From NCBI GenBank assembly GCA_050305935.1, contig JBNLGG010000018.1:1-64000 (forward strand): 64,000 nt of DNA, given 5' to 3'. The translations under genes were made by a program, and so were the position numbers. The notes beneath the pieces were generated by a model that made no database searches, was not told the origin of the DNA, and saw only the letters and a list, made by a program, of their open reading frames with translations. Source of the DNA: CAJXNP01 sp050305935. GTDB lineage: Bacteria > Bacteroidota > Bacteroidia > Cytophagales > Cyclobacteriaceae. Positions 55,737 through 64,000 of this stretch are shown in pieces; position 1 is the stretch's first letter; every line of letters starts with the position of its first letter.

Positions 55737-56061
55737 AAAATTTCGGTTGTTAAAAATTAAAGCAACCGGTTATAATTTTGAGGGGAAAATTATAGGTCAA
55801 GATTAATTAATAAATTTAAGCCTTTAAATATTTAATTGACCAATGGTGTATTGCTTACATGAAACGCCCATAAGAATGACATCATACTCAACAAGAATAA
55901 ATATTATGGCCATTTCATCTGACCTTTTAAAAACAAATTAAAAAACAGATGAAACCGCGTTGTAAAAGTATTGACGAATAGGAGAATGATTAAATAGCGG
56001 TTCCCAGCCTGCCGACAGGCACGGCACGTGTTCCATTGAAAAACAGATAAGATTTAAACGC
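55737..56061. other. Divergent non-coding spacer with hairpins
   Basis: No gene is seen in these 325 bases between tolC (-) and the PabC-like gene (+). Three inverted repeats occur: TATAATTTT/AAAATTATA (55771-55779 with 55786-55794) in the tolC leader, TTTCATCTG/CAGATGAAA (55913-55921 with 55946-55954), and GCCTG-CCGA-CAGGC near 56010. Both flanking genes start here, so terminators are not expected. Regulatory or remnant-repeat roles are possible. No clear -33/-7 promoter was identified. Confidence 0.45.
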
Positions 56062-56874
56062 ATGAAAGCATTTTATAAGGGAAGTATAACTGACGAAAAC
56101 TTGTCGTTGCCAATTTTAAAAAACAGAGCTTTTCAATATGGGGACGGTATGTTTGAAACCATGTTGGCTTACAACGGACAGGTAGAGTATTTAGCCGAAC
56201 ATATTTCCAGGCTGAAGCAGGGGCTCGATTTTCTAGCCATCGCGTCCGGTAATGACTTGGACCACAAGACCTTACAAAATACGATTTTCACTTTGTTTGA
56301 AAAGGAAGGAAGGCCCACCTATTCCAGGGTTAAAATAATTGCCTGGCGCACGCCGGGAGGCACCTACACCCCGCTCAGCAATTCCTCGGAAATCATTATT
56401 TCGCTGGAGGAATCCTCGCAGAATTTTATCAGGCAAGCCAGCAAAGTTTCTATTTGCGAGGATGTCAAAAACATTCAGACCGGCTATTCGAAATTCAAAT
56501 CCGTCAACGCCCTTCAATACGTCATCGCGGGATTAGAGAAAAGAAAACAGGAACTGGATGAGATCATTATCCTCGATATAAACGGTAACATCTCAGAATG
56601 CCTTACCAGCAATATTTTCTGGGTAAAAAATGGCATTTACTTTACGCCATCATTGTCGACCGGATGCATTGAGGGGGTGTCAAGAAATGTGGTCATCAGG
56701 GAATTAAATAAAAGAAATGCAAGCGTCAAAGAAGTGGAATGTACCACAGAAGAATTACTCGGCGCTGATCATGTGTTTAGCACCAATGCATCAGGCATCA
56801 CACACCTCCTGAAAATCAATACCACCGGGTTTTCAGTCTGCAAAGAAATTGAGGAGGTTTACAAGCCTTATTAA
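56062..56874 (+). CDS. PLP-dependent class IV aminotransferase, aminodeoxychorismate lyase-like
   Basis: The 270-residue protein is a fold-type IV PLP enzyme. It shows NRAFQYGDGMFETMLAYNG at the N-terminus, the catalytic lysine in GYSKFKSVNALQYV, DINGNISECLTSNIFWV, and the phosphate-binding CIEGVSRNVVIREL and STNASGI loops. The short length and the FQYGDGMFET opening favour 4-amino-4-deoxychorismate lyase (PabC) or a D-amino-acid transaminase over branched-chain enzymes. The 3' end overlaps the convergent thyA gene by 4 bases. A folate role would suit that neighbour, but no other folate gene is present. Confidence 0.83.
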   Translation: MKAFYKGSITDENLSLPILKNRAFQYGDGMFETMLAYNGQVEYLAEHISRLKQGLDFLAIASGNDLDHKTLQNTIFTLFEKEGRPTYSRVKIIAWRTPGGTYTPLSNSSEIIISLEESSQNFIRQASKVSICEDVKNIQTGYSKFKSVNALQYVIAGLEKRKQELDEIIILDINGNISECLTSNIFWVKNGIYFTPSLSTGCIEGVSRNVVIRELNKRNASVKEVECTTEELLGADHVFSTNASGITHLLKINTTGFSVCKEIEEVYKPY

Positions 56875-57665
56875 ACTGCCACCGGGGCTTTGATATGCGG
56901 ATGCGGGTCATAGTTGACCAGCTCAAAATCTTCGTAGGTAAAATCAAAGATACTTTTTACATCGGGGTTGATCCTCATTTCGGGCAGCGGCCTTATATCC
57001 CGTGAAAGCTGAAGCCTCGTTTGGTCAAGGTGGTTCAAATATAAATGGGCATCACCAAAAGTATGTACGAAATCACCCGGTTCCAGGCCACACACCTGCG
57101 CCACCATTCGGGTGAGTAGTGCATAGGAGGCTATGTTGAACGGAACCCCCAAAAATATGTCAGCGCTTCTCTGGTATAACTGGCAGCTTAGCTTGCCATC
57201 GGCTACGTAAAACTGAAAAAAAGCATGGCATGGAGGCAATGCCATATTTTCTATCTCGCCCACATTCCAGGCGCTCACGATGATCCGCCTTGAATCAGGG
57301 TTATTTTTTATCTGCTCAATTACTTGCGAAATCTGATCGATATGTCGACCATCTGCGGTAGGCCAGCTTCTCCACTGATACCCGTAAACAGGTCCCAGGT
57401 TGCCATTTTCATCTGCCCATTCATCCCAAATGCTCACACCATTTTCCTTCAGGTACTGAATATTTGTTTCGCCTTTCAAAAACCACAAAAGTTCGTGGAT
57501 AATTGACCGGAGGTGAAGTTTTTTGGTTGTCACGACCGGAAAACCTTCAGAGAGGTCAAACCGCATCTGGTATCCAAAAACGCTAATGGTACCTGTACCC
57601 GTACGATCTTCTTTTTTTGTTCCTTTCTCTAACACGTGGGACATTAAGTCGTGATACTGGCGCAT
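56871..57665 (-). CDS. thyA: Thymidylate synthase
   Basis: This 264-residue enzyme methylates dUMP to dTMP with methylene-tetrahydrofolate in the cytoplasm. Its length equals that of E. coli ThyA. The signatures are DRTGTGTISVFGYQMRF, the nucleophile in LPPCHAFFQFY (Cys146, the E. coli position), LYQRSADIFLGVPFNIASYALL and FGDAHLYLNHLDQ, with the C-terminal VAV closing residues. It is monocistronic and overlaps the PabC-like gene tail to tail by 4 bases. No dihydrofolate reductase gene follows. Confidence 0.97.
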   Translation of the reverse strand: MRQYHDLMSHVLEKGTKKEDRTGTGTISVFGYQMRFDLSEGFPVVTTKKLHLRSIIHELLWFLKGETNIQYLKENGVSIWDEWADENGNLGPVYGYQWRSWPTADGRHIDQISQVIEQIKNNPDSRRIIVSAWNVGEIENMALPPCHAFFQFYVADGKLSCQLYQRSADIFLGVPFNIASYALLTRMVAQVCGLEPGDFVHTFGDAHLYLNHLDQTRLQLSRDIRPLPEMRINPDVKSIFDFTYEDFELVNYDPHPHIKAPVAV

Positions 57666-57803
57666 AAGTCAATCTAAAATTGTCGACCTCAAATTTAATG
57701 GATGGATTTATGATAAGCGCGTTATTTAAAATAATTTTCGGAAAAAATCACTAATCACCATAGTGATCAGTATTTTAGGTTAATTTGATCCTGAAACACC
57801 TTA

Positions 57804-60800
57804 ATGGAACCGGTACAAGAACAAAAAAGGAAAAACAAGAAATTTAATCTTTCTGTGGTCAAGAAAGCAATCAAGACCGCTTCCATTCTATTTATTTCCA
57901 TTTTTTTCCTTTCTGTGTTTTTCGCAAGCTACACTAACAAGATCGTAGGAAGGCTCGTGGAAGAACTTATCAATTACAATTCCAAAGGGGAATATCAAAT
58001 AAGCTACAAAGGGCTGGAATATAACTTTTTCAACCGGGTGCTTACACTGCGAGACCTGCAATTTAAATATGACTCAGTAGCCGCACAAAACGAAGAACTA
58101 TTGATCAGAAACCAACAGAATATTTTCGAGGCTGAAATCCCTTATCTCTACGTGGATCTGGAAAATATCTGGTCCATTTATATTAAAAAGGAGTTAAGAG
58201 TAAGTGGAATAAGGCTGCATAAGCCGCACATCACCATCATCAGCTATGCTGAAAGCAAGGGTATTGAATGGCAAAACGACGCAGGTTCATTGTACAGCCT
58301 GGTCTCTGATCAATTACAAGTGTTTAAAATCAATGACCTGGAAGTGGAAGATGGACATTTCCACTTTGAAAAGCATGTGGGTAAAAAAAGGAAATATGAA
58401 ATAGCAAACGTCTCGTTTAAATTCCAAAACTTCCTTCTCGATAGTGAAGCTGACGAAAACACTGAAAAATTCTTTTATACGGACGATATCGATATTGAAT
58501 TTCTCGACCAGGAAATTTACCTGAAGGATAGTGTTCACTCCCTGTATTTTAAACGCTTGCTGCTCTCTACGACCGCTTCTGAGATTTTAGTCGACAGTTT
58601 GGTACTTCAGCCGAGGGGAAATCTCACCGATGACCGAAAAGCTGATGCTTTCAACGTGTTCATTCCTAACATACAAATCGAACAAATCGATTTTAAAAGT
58701 GCCTACAATGACGGTCTCCTGAAAATAGGTGACCTGCACATTGAATACCCGAACATCAAAATATCCGATAAACCACGGCAGTCCAGTGAACAGGATTCCG
58801 TGAAACGGAGTTTTTCCAAGCTTGCACTCGACTATTTCAACAATATTGAAATTGACACCTTTAATCTCAACAACGGACTGTTTAGCTACAACTTCAAATC
58901 GAAAACCAAAAGCCAGGGCTTTTCACTCGACAGCTTCAACATCAAACTTACGCAGTTTAAACTGGACTCCTCGAACATCGAAAGCCAGCGCCCCATCTAC
59001 TATGACAAAATCGATTTTAGCGTAAAAGATTATACGTTCAATCTGCCGGATAGCATCCACACCCTGTCTTTTCACCTGCTAAAAGGATCCACGGACAGCC
59101 GGAAAATTGAACTCAATAAGCTAAGGATCCGGCCGAGGAGCAACGTGAATATCGCTAAGCTCCTTTCGAAAAACCACAAGAACAAAACATTTGAAATTTA
59201 CATTCCTGTGGTAGAAATACATAGAATCAACGGGCATGACTTTCTTAATACAGACACTCTCTACGTCGATGAAATGGCGCTTGCCTTTCCTGAAATAAGA
59301 ATTACAAAATATCCAAACCTCAAAACTGACAAACGGGGAGCACCCGATATCAATAACTTATATCCTTTTATCACCGATTTTCTCAATGCTGTCTATCTCA
59401 AAAAAGTCCATTTAAAGAATGGCAATCTTTTTGTCACTGAACGAAAAGAAAAAGTACAGCCCATTGTCACCCTGACCGATGTCAATTTTGATTTACACAA
59501 CGTGGCACTTGATTCAGGAGCGAAAAGCAAAAACCATCTGCTTTCCGCCGAAGATATTGAAATCAATTCCAAAAAGACGATTCTGGAGGTTCCTGAGAAA
59601 GATATTATTACCTCGTTAGATGAATTCATCTATTCATCTGTTTCCAAAGATTTCAGGATCAAAAAATTCCAGCTTGAGCGATTTGATATGGAGGTGGATT
59701 CCACGATACAGGAATCCATTGCGGCGGCTGAGCTAAACATCACGGGTTTCGATGTAAACCAGTTTCTCAAAAAAGAAAAGCAGACCATCGAACTGCTGGA
59801 ATTAAAAGATCCGTTGATCACATACAATTTCAACAAGTTTGAAAAAGAGAAAAAAAAGGATACCGCAAAAAACCGGCCTTCCTTTCACCTGCCAGACATC
59901 AACAAATTAGCTATCAGCAACGGTGAAGTTGACCTTATGATCGGGTCCCACAAGTCGATCCAGGCCAATAATATTTTCTTCGAACTGACCGGCCTGAAAA
60001 ATGACTCATCCGGGTTCAGGCCATTGGACCTATACGGATACGACCTGAGCGCCAACAACCTCACCTTTAAGGATGCCAACTCAAAAAACATTTATTCCGT
60101 CAAAACTATTCGCTACAGTCAAAGGGACACCTGTCTTTCTCTCAATAACATTAAAATAAAACATACGGAAAAAGGTGTACATGCCGCCACGGTGGATTGC
60201 ACCATACCTGAGCTGGCCATTTACAATTGGCAGCCAGACGAGATCGTGGCTAAAAAAAATGTGAATACAAAAAAAATCATCCTTAAAGACCCTTTTTTCG
60301 TGCTGAAACTTCCTAAGGATTTCGATACGGCAAGCCATTCAAAAGAGGGAATCAACAAGCTTCTTAACACCATCAGAGCGAGGGAAATTGGCATTGAGAA
60401 CGGAAACATACGCATCAGCAAGGCCATCGAAGATGACTCCATTTATTTTCAGTCTTCACGCATCAATGTCGGTGTGACAGAACTCCACATTGACTCATCG
60501 CGAAACCACCACCACTTTCTTTTTTCAGACGACGTTAGCAGCAGCCTGACCGACAACACCATCACATTTTATAACAGTTATGATTCCATTTACATCGGTA
60601 AGATTGAAAATGCTTCCAAAAAGAAATCCTTTGCGTTGGAAAATCTTTTTATAAGAAAGCACAAAGAGCTACACCCCGAAACATTCGATGAAATTAGTAT
60701 TCAAACGGCTTATTTTGAAGAATTTGAATTTGACAAACTAAAAGATAAGCAGGTGGAAATCGGCCGGGCACTTCTCTTTCGCCCTTCGCTGGAACTACAA

Positions 60801-62117
60801 CTCACACCTTCTGCCGACAATAAGAAGACAGACCTGACAGATATGCTCTACCTGAAATCTTTCACAACGGATACCAGCCGCGTTAAAAATTTCCTACTGG
60901 GAAGGCTGGAGGTCAGGGAGGGAAATGTGCAGTTGGACTTAGAGGACAGTATCTATTCAAAAAAAATAAATCTCGACGATATCATGGTCGATATCAAGGG
61001 CTTTGACCTGTCACGCACAGGCGAACAGAGGATATTCAAGTCCGATGATGTGGCCATGAGCTTCTCCGGTTTTGAATACCACTTGCCGGACAGCCTCAAT
61101 AAGATCAGCTTTGACCGGGTGTTTTTCAAGGTATCTGATTCTTCGATCACCCTCACCAACGTACTCCTGGATCCGAAAGAAGAAAAATACGAATACGGGC
61201 ACATCGTCGGCGATCAGACCGACTATCTTCGTATCAATGTGGATGCCGTCAAAGCATCAGGCATTGACCTGCATTCGTTGGCATTGAATAAAAATATACT
61301 GGCAAAAAAAATTGACCTCGACGGTCTGAACATTTATGCTTTCCGGGATAAGCGGATTCCCCGTCTGACAGAAAAAGAAAGGTATTTACCCCAGAAATAT
61401 TTACTTGACCTGAAAGTCCCAATTGCGATCGATTCATTGAAAGTCAATAAGGGCAAAATAGAATACGAAGAATTTGGGGAAGAGTCATTCCGTCCCGGAT
61501 CAGTTGATTTCAAAAAATTAAATGCCTCGCTCATCAATGTGACCAATATCCCTGAACGGATCATAAGCGACCCTTTTTGTGTGCTGACAGCCAATGCGAG
61601 GCTCATGAATGCGGGCAACCTGGATCTTTTTATCCAATTTGACTTGAAAAAAGAGAAACATCCGTTTTTTATCAGTGCAAAATTGGAAGAAATGGACCTC
61701 ACCCATCTTAACAAAATGCTGGAACCAAACGCATTTGTGACCATAAAAAAAGGCTATAATGACATCCTCACCATGAGCGCTAATGCTGATGATGACGTTG
61801 CGATAGGTGAAATGCGGTTTGAATATGATAACCTGAAAGTGTCGCTTGTCAATAAAAACACCTTTGAAAATAAAGGCATGGGGCCGGTGATCGGGAGCTT
61901 TTTTGCCAATACATTTATTATTAACAAAAGCAATCCCCGCCTGATCATCTTTAAAGACGGGCAGATATATTTTGAAAGAAATAAGTACCGGTCTATATTT
62001 AATTACTGGGCAAAAATATTTTTTAGCGGTGTGGTAAGTAGTATTGGCGCGAAAAGCAACAAAAAGGAAATTAAAAAGTATGAAAAAATGGAGGACAAGC
62101 TAAGTTCCTCGAAATGA
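57804..62117 (+). CDS. Large AsmA/DUF748-like repeat protein with N-terminal membrane anchor
   Basis: The 1,437-residue protein has one transmembrane helix (~25-46) after a basic N-terminus, typical of inner-membrane-anchored AsmA-like proteins. The rest is beta-rich and built from a repeated module of ~160-185 residues. Each module has an acidic DDI/DKI start (residues 227, 401, 584, 747, 909, 1081), then LPDS-x-H-x-L-x-F in the clearer copies, an amphipathic strand, IxLxxLxIxPR and an F-x-(I/V)-Y-IP segment. A partial copy lies near residue 60. Such repeats resemble the beta-groove of AsmA/TamB-type lipid-handling proteins. The C-terminus is basic and hydrophobic (IGSFFANTFIINKSN, WAKIFFSGVVSSIGAKSNKK). 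A role in envelope lipid transport is inference from architecture only. Confidence 0.8.
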   Translation: MEPVQEQKRKNKKFNLSVVKKAIKTASILFISIFFLSVFFASYTNKIVGRLVEELINYNSKGEYQISYKGLEYNFFNRVLTLRDLQFKYDSVAAQNEELLIRNQQNIFEAEIPYLYVDLENIWSIYIKKELRVSGIRLHKPHITIISYAESKGIEWQNDAGSLYSLVSDQLQVFKINDLEVEDGHFHFEKHVGKKRKYEIANVSFKFQNFLLDSEADENTEKFFYTDDIDIEFLDQEIYLKDSVHSLYFKRLLLSTTASEILVDSLVLQPRGNLTDDRKADAFNVFIPNIQIEQIDFKSAYNDGLLKIGDLHIEYPNIKISDKPRQSSEQDSVKRSFSKLALDYFNNIEIDTFNLNNGLFSYNFKSKTKSQGFSLDSFNIKLTQFKLDSSNIESQRPIYYDKIDFSVKDYTFNLPDSIHTLSFHLLKGSTDSRKIELNKLRIRPRSNVNIAKLLSKNHKNKTFEIYIPVVEIHRINGHDFLNTDTLYVDEMALAFPEIRITKYPNLKTDKRGAPDINNLYPFITDFLNAVYLKKVHLKNGNLFVTERKEKVQPIVTLTDVNFDLHNVALDSGAKSKNHLLSAEDIEINSKKTILEVPEKDIITSLDEFIYSSVSKDFRIKKFQLERFDMEVDSTIQESIAAAELNITGFDVNQFLKKEKQTIELLELKDPLITYNFNKFEKEKKKDTAKNRPSFHLPDINKLAISNGEVDLMIGSHKSIQANNIFFELTGLKNDSSGFRPLDLYGYDLSANNLTFKDANSKNIYSVKTIRYSQRDTCLSLNNIKIKHTEKGVHAATVDCTIPELAIYNWQPDEIVAKKNVNTKKIILKDPFFVLKLPKDFDTASHSKEGINKLLNTIRAREIGIENGNIRISKAIEDDSIYFQSSRINVGVTELHIDSSRNHHHFLFSDDVSSSLTDNTITFYNSYDSIYIGKIENASKKKSFALENLFIRKHKELHPETFDEISIQTAYFEEFEFDKLKDKQVEIGRALLFRPSLELQLTPSADNKKTDLTDMLYLKSFTTDTSRVKNFLLGRLEVREGNVQLDLEDSIYSKKINLDDIMVDIKGFDLSRTGEQRIFKSDDVAMSFSGFEYHLPDSLNKISFDRVFFKVSDSSITLTNVLLDPKEEKYEYGHIVGDQTDYLRINVDAVKASGIDLHSLALNKNILAKKIDLDGLNIYAFRDKRIPRLTEKERYLPQKYLLDLKVPIAIDSLKVNKGKIEYEEFGEESFRPGSVDFKKLNASLINVTNIPERIISDPFCVLTANARLMNAGNLDLFIQFDLKKEKHPFFISAKLEEMDLTHLNKMLEPNAFVTIKKGYNDILTMSANADDDVAIGEMRFEYDNLKVSLVNKNTFENKGMGPVIGSFFANTFIINKSNPRLIIFKDGQIYFERNKYRSIFNYWAKIFFSGVVSSIGAKSNKKEIKKYEKMEDKLSSSK

Positions 62118-62135
62118 TTCCAAAACAATATTGAC

Positions 62136-62765
62136 ATGGAAGAGACACCAAAAAAAACAATCCTGGAAGAAATCAAAAATGATCTGGACGAGCTGGAAGT
62201 TCAGCTCAACCTTGGCAAAAAGGAACTACAGGAAGCTTTTGAAGCCAAAAAGAAAAAATTCACTTCGCTGATAAAGCAGGTTCAGTTAAACCTGGATGAA
62301 TACGAAAAGACCGGTTCAGAAAAAGTAAAAGAATTGAAAGACAAAGCAGCCGACCTGATCGATACCCTGGAAAGCAACTTTGATGTGTCATACACTGACT
62401 ATTCAGACAAGCCCCATTCGCTAAAAAGGGTCGTAGAAGACTTTGAAAAAGTGGTCAAAGACTACTACATCGAAGTGGAAGGCAAATCGAAAGAAGCAAC
62501 TTCCAAAGCTAAAACAGAAATAAAGCTGGGCATTGAAAAATTTAAACACGAGCTGGAAATCCAGCAGGCGCAGCTCAAACAGTTAAAAGAGAAATCGTCA
62601 GATGAATGGGAAAGCTGGAAAAAGACTAAGCAGGAGGAAATCGGTAAGCTCAAGGAAAAGATAAATAGCGCGGTTGATTCGTCTAAAGAAAAGGCCGGAA
62701 AGTTTAATGAAGAATTGACTGAGGCTTACCGGCATTTAAAAACGGCATTTAAAAATCTGGCCTGA
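62136..62765 (+). CDS. Predicted all-alpha coiled-coil protein (209 aa)
   Basis: The 209-residue protein has no signal peptide and is almost entirely amphipathic helix, rich in Lys and Glu. A long N-terminal coiled coil (KKTILEEIKNDLDELEVQLNLGKKELQEAF) and apolipoprotein-like repeats are visible. It starts 18 bases after the AsmA-like gene and ends at a terminator, so the two are very likely co-transcribed. The segment DYSDKPHSLKRVVEDFEKVV is the only non-repetitive part. No known family was identified. Confidence 0.75.
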   Translation: MEETPKKTILEEIKNDLDELEVQLNLGKKELQEAFEAKKKKFTSLIKQVQLNLDEYEKTGSEKVKELKDKAADLIDTLESNFDVSYTDYSDKPHSLKRVVEDFEKVVKDYYIEVEGKSKEATSKAKTEIKLGIEKFKHELEIQQAQLKQLKEKSSDEWESWKKTKQEEIGKLKEKINSAVDSSKEKAGKFNEELTEAYRHLKTAFKNLA

Positions 62766-62772
62766 TATGACA

Positions 62773-62804
62773 AAGCCCGGAATTAAATCCCGGGCTTCTT
62801 TTTG
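62773..62804 (+). terminator. Intrinsic terminator after the coiled-coil gene
   Basis: The 8-bp GC-rich stem AAGCCCGG (62773-62780) / CCGGGCTT (62790-62797) has a 9-base loop and is followed by CTTTTTG. It begins 8 bases after the stop codon. Confidence 0.85.
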
Positions 62805-62915
62805 TAACTCAGCAATCCATTTGTAACGAATTACAACTTTAACTAAAAGACACACCACCCACCCGGGGGTTTCCATTTTCCTGGATTATTTTAATAAATT
62901 CGTAGAAAAAATTTA

Positions 62916-64000
62916 ATGTTAAACAAACCTTTCACCATTGACAGGACAGTCAGGACGGCCATATTAGTGGGCCTCTGCTATTTGTCGTTTATCCTGCTCG
63001 ATTACCTGAGTGATGTATTGATTCCCTTCGCCGTTGCGATGCTTTTGGCCTATCTGATCGATCCGTTTGTACTTTTTTTACAAAAGAAATTAAAGATCAA
63101 ATCCAGGGTGGTGACAGTGGTATTGTCGTTGGTCATCGTATTCGGTTTACTTTTTATCATGTTCTATTTTTTGATCCCGCTTTTGTACAGGGAGTTTGTG
63201 TCCATGGGAAAACTCATCTCCACGCTTGCTTCAAGCCAGGACCTGGAACAGCAATATTTACAAAAAGTCCCCAAGGACGTTTCTGAATACATCGTCACCA
63301 TGGTCAACAGTGAGGAATTCAGAAATTTCTTTACTCCAGAAAAAGTAAACGAGCTATTAGTCGACGGACTGAAAAACATCCTGCCAAAGGCGAGTGGGTT
63401 ATTCTCAGAAACCATCAACCTGATGTTGAGCCTTGCCGGGTTGATGATCATTTTCCTTTACCTGATTTTCATTTTGAAAGATTACCGCGGTATCGTGGAG
63501 GGTGCAAAAGACCTGATACCACCCAATATCAAAGCCCGGGTACTGCACTTCATCGAAGACTTTCGCAATGCGATGCGCACCTATTTCCGCGCCCAGGGTT
63601 TGATTGCCACGATTGTCGGTGTACTGTTTGCCATAGGTTTTTCAATCATCAGCCTTCCTCTCGGGCTTTTGATGGGATTATTTGTGGGATTGCTAAACAT
63701 GGTTCCCTATTTACAAACGATCAGCCTTATTCCGGTTTCTTTTCTTGCCCTATTCCATTGCATTGAAAAGGGTGTCCCCTTCTGGCAATACATGGGATTG
63801 GTATTAATCGTATACGTGGTGGTTCAAAGCATCCAGGATTTATTCCTGATACCAAAAATCATGGGGAATGCTACCGGAATGAATCCGGCTATGATCCTCC
63901 TGTCTCTTTCCATTTGGGGTAAGCTATTGGGCTTGTTAGGTTTGCTGATCGCTTTACCCGTAACCTTCCTGTTAGTTAGTTACTATCGTTCGTTTATCAT
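62916..64000 (+). CDS. AI-2E family transporter (3' truncated by window end)
   Basis: The ATG at 62916 opens a frame that runs to the end of the window without a stop (361 codons seen). Features of the AI-2E/PerM/TqsA family are the opening helix pair (ILLDYLSDVLIPFAVAMLLAYLIDPF), a helical extracellular-type insert (~90-160) and later helices with FRAQGLIATIVGVLFAIGF, LLMGLFVGLLNMVPYLQTI and QDLFLIPKIMGNATGMNPAMILLSLSIWG. Eight membrane helices are expected in total. Members export small signals or act as antiporters. The substrate cannot be inferred here. Confidence 0.9.
   Translation, partial: MLNKPFTIDRTVRTAILVGLCYLSFILLDYLSDVLIPFAVAMLLAYLIDPFVLFLQKKLKIKSRVVTVVLSLVIVFGLLFIMFYFLIPLLYREFVSMGKLISTLASSQDLEQQYLQKVPKDVSEYIVTMVNSEEFRNFFTPEKVNELLVDGLKNILPKASGLFSETINLMLSLAGLMIIFLYLIFILKDYRGIVEGAKDLIPPNIKARVLHFIEDFRNAMRTYFRAQGLIATIVGVLFAIGFSIISLPLGLLMGLFVGLLNMVPYLQTISLIPVSFLALFHCIEKGVPFWQYMGLVLIVYVVVQSIQDLFLIPKIMGNATGMNPAMILLSLSIWGKLLGLLGLLIALPVTFLLVSYYRSFI

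Overview
The window reads as chromosome from a Bacteroidota bacterium, most likely order Cytophagales. The evidence is a type IX secretion (T9SS) type B sorting domain, a PorP/SprF-family protein, an LruC-domain lipoprotein, beta-propeller sensor kinases of the Reg_prop/Y_Y_Y type, a DUF5916 remnant, AT-rich intergenic DNA and no consistent Shine-Dalgarno sequences. Genus cannot be fixed from the sequence alone. No rRNA, tRNA, CRISPR array, prophage or intact transposase was recognised.

Layout. 1-8.2 kb (+): the 3' end of a giant cadherin/Ig-repeat adhesin with a type B sorting domain, then PorP/SprF, a PD40-OmpA protein and a TPR protein, together a T9SS export and surface-anchoring cluster. 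8.3-11.4 kb: an 11-repeat secreted protein. 11.4-16.2 kb: DJ-1/PfpI protein, MurB, DUF2911 protein, a small CsbD-like gene with two back-to-back terminators, and an ABC-F ATPase. 16.3-22.0 kb (-): a sugar-oxidation cluster (ThuA/PQQ-type dehydrogenase/cytochrome c lipoprotein, a TIM-barrel isomerase and a Gfo/Idh/MocA dehydrogenase). 22.2-33.3 kb: a DUF5916 pseudogene fragment, penicillin-binding protein 1C, a 7TM sensor kinase, a small lipoprotein flanked by two near-identical palindromes, and a thioester alpha-2-macroglobulin. This is the familiar macroglobulin-pbpC pair, here split by other genes. 33.5-40.4 kb: LruC lipoprotein, ArgS, CoA-disulfide reductase-rhodanese and isocitrate dehydrogenase. 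40.7-48.0 kb: two tandem paralogous propeller histidine kinases with non-ATG starts. 48.0-52.6 kb: DUF819 permease, NUDIX hydrolase, Maf and a GT4-GT2 fusion glycosyltransferase. 52.7-52.9 kb: a MITE-like element with terminal inverted repeats and an 8-bp target duplication. 52.9-57.7 kb: a TolC plus RND/MacA-type adaptor pair with no pump beside it, then a PabC-like lyase overlapping thyA. 57.8-64 kb: a 1437-residue seven-fold-repeat AsmA-like protein, a coiled-coil partner and a truncated AI-2E transporter.

Much of the content concerns the cell envelope: surface adhesins and their exporter, peptidoglycan synthesis and repair (MurB, PBP1C with macroglobulin), efflux parts, glycan transferases and a probable lipid-bridge-like protein. 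The least described item is the repeat-built AsmA-like protein with its small coiled-coil neighbour. The most clear-cut non-coding item is the MITE at 52.7 kb.
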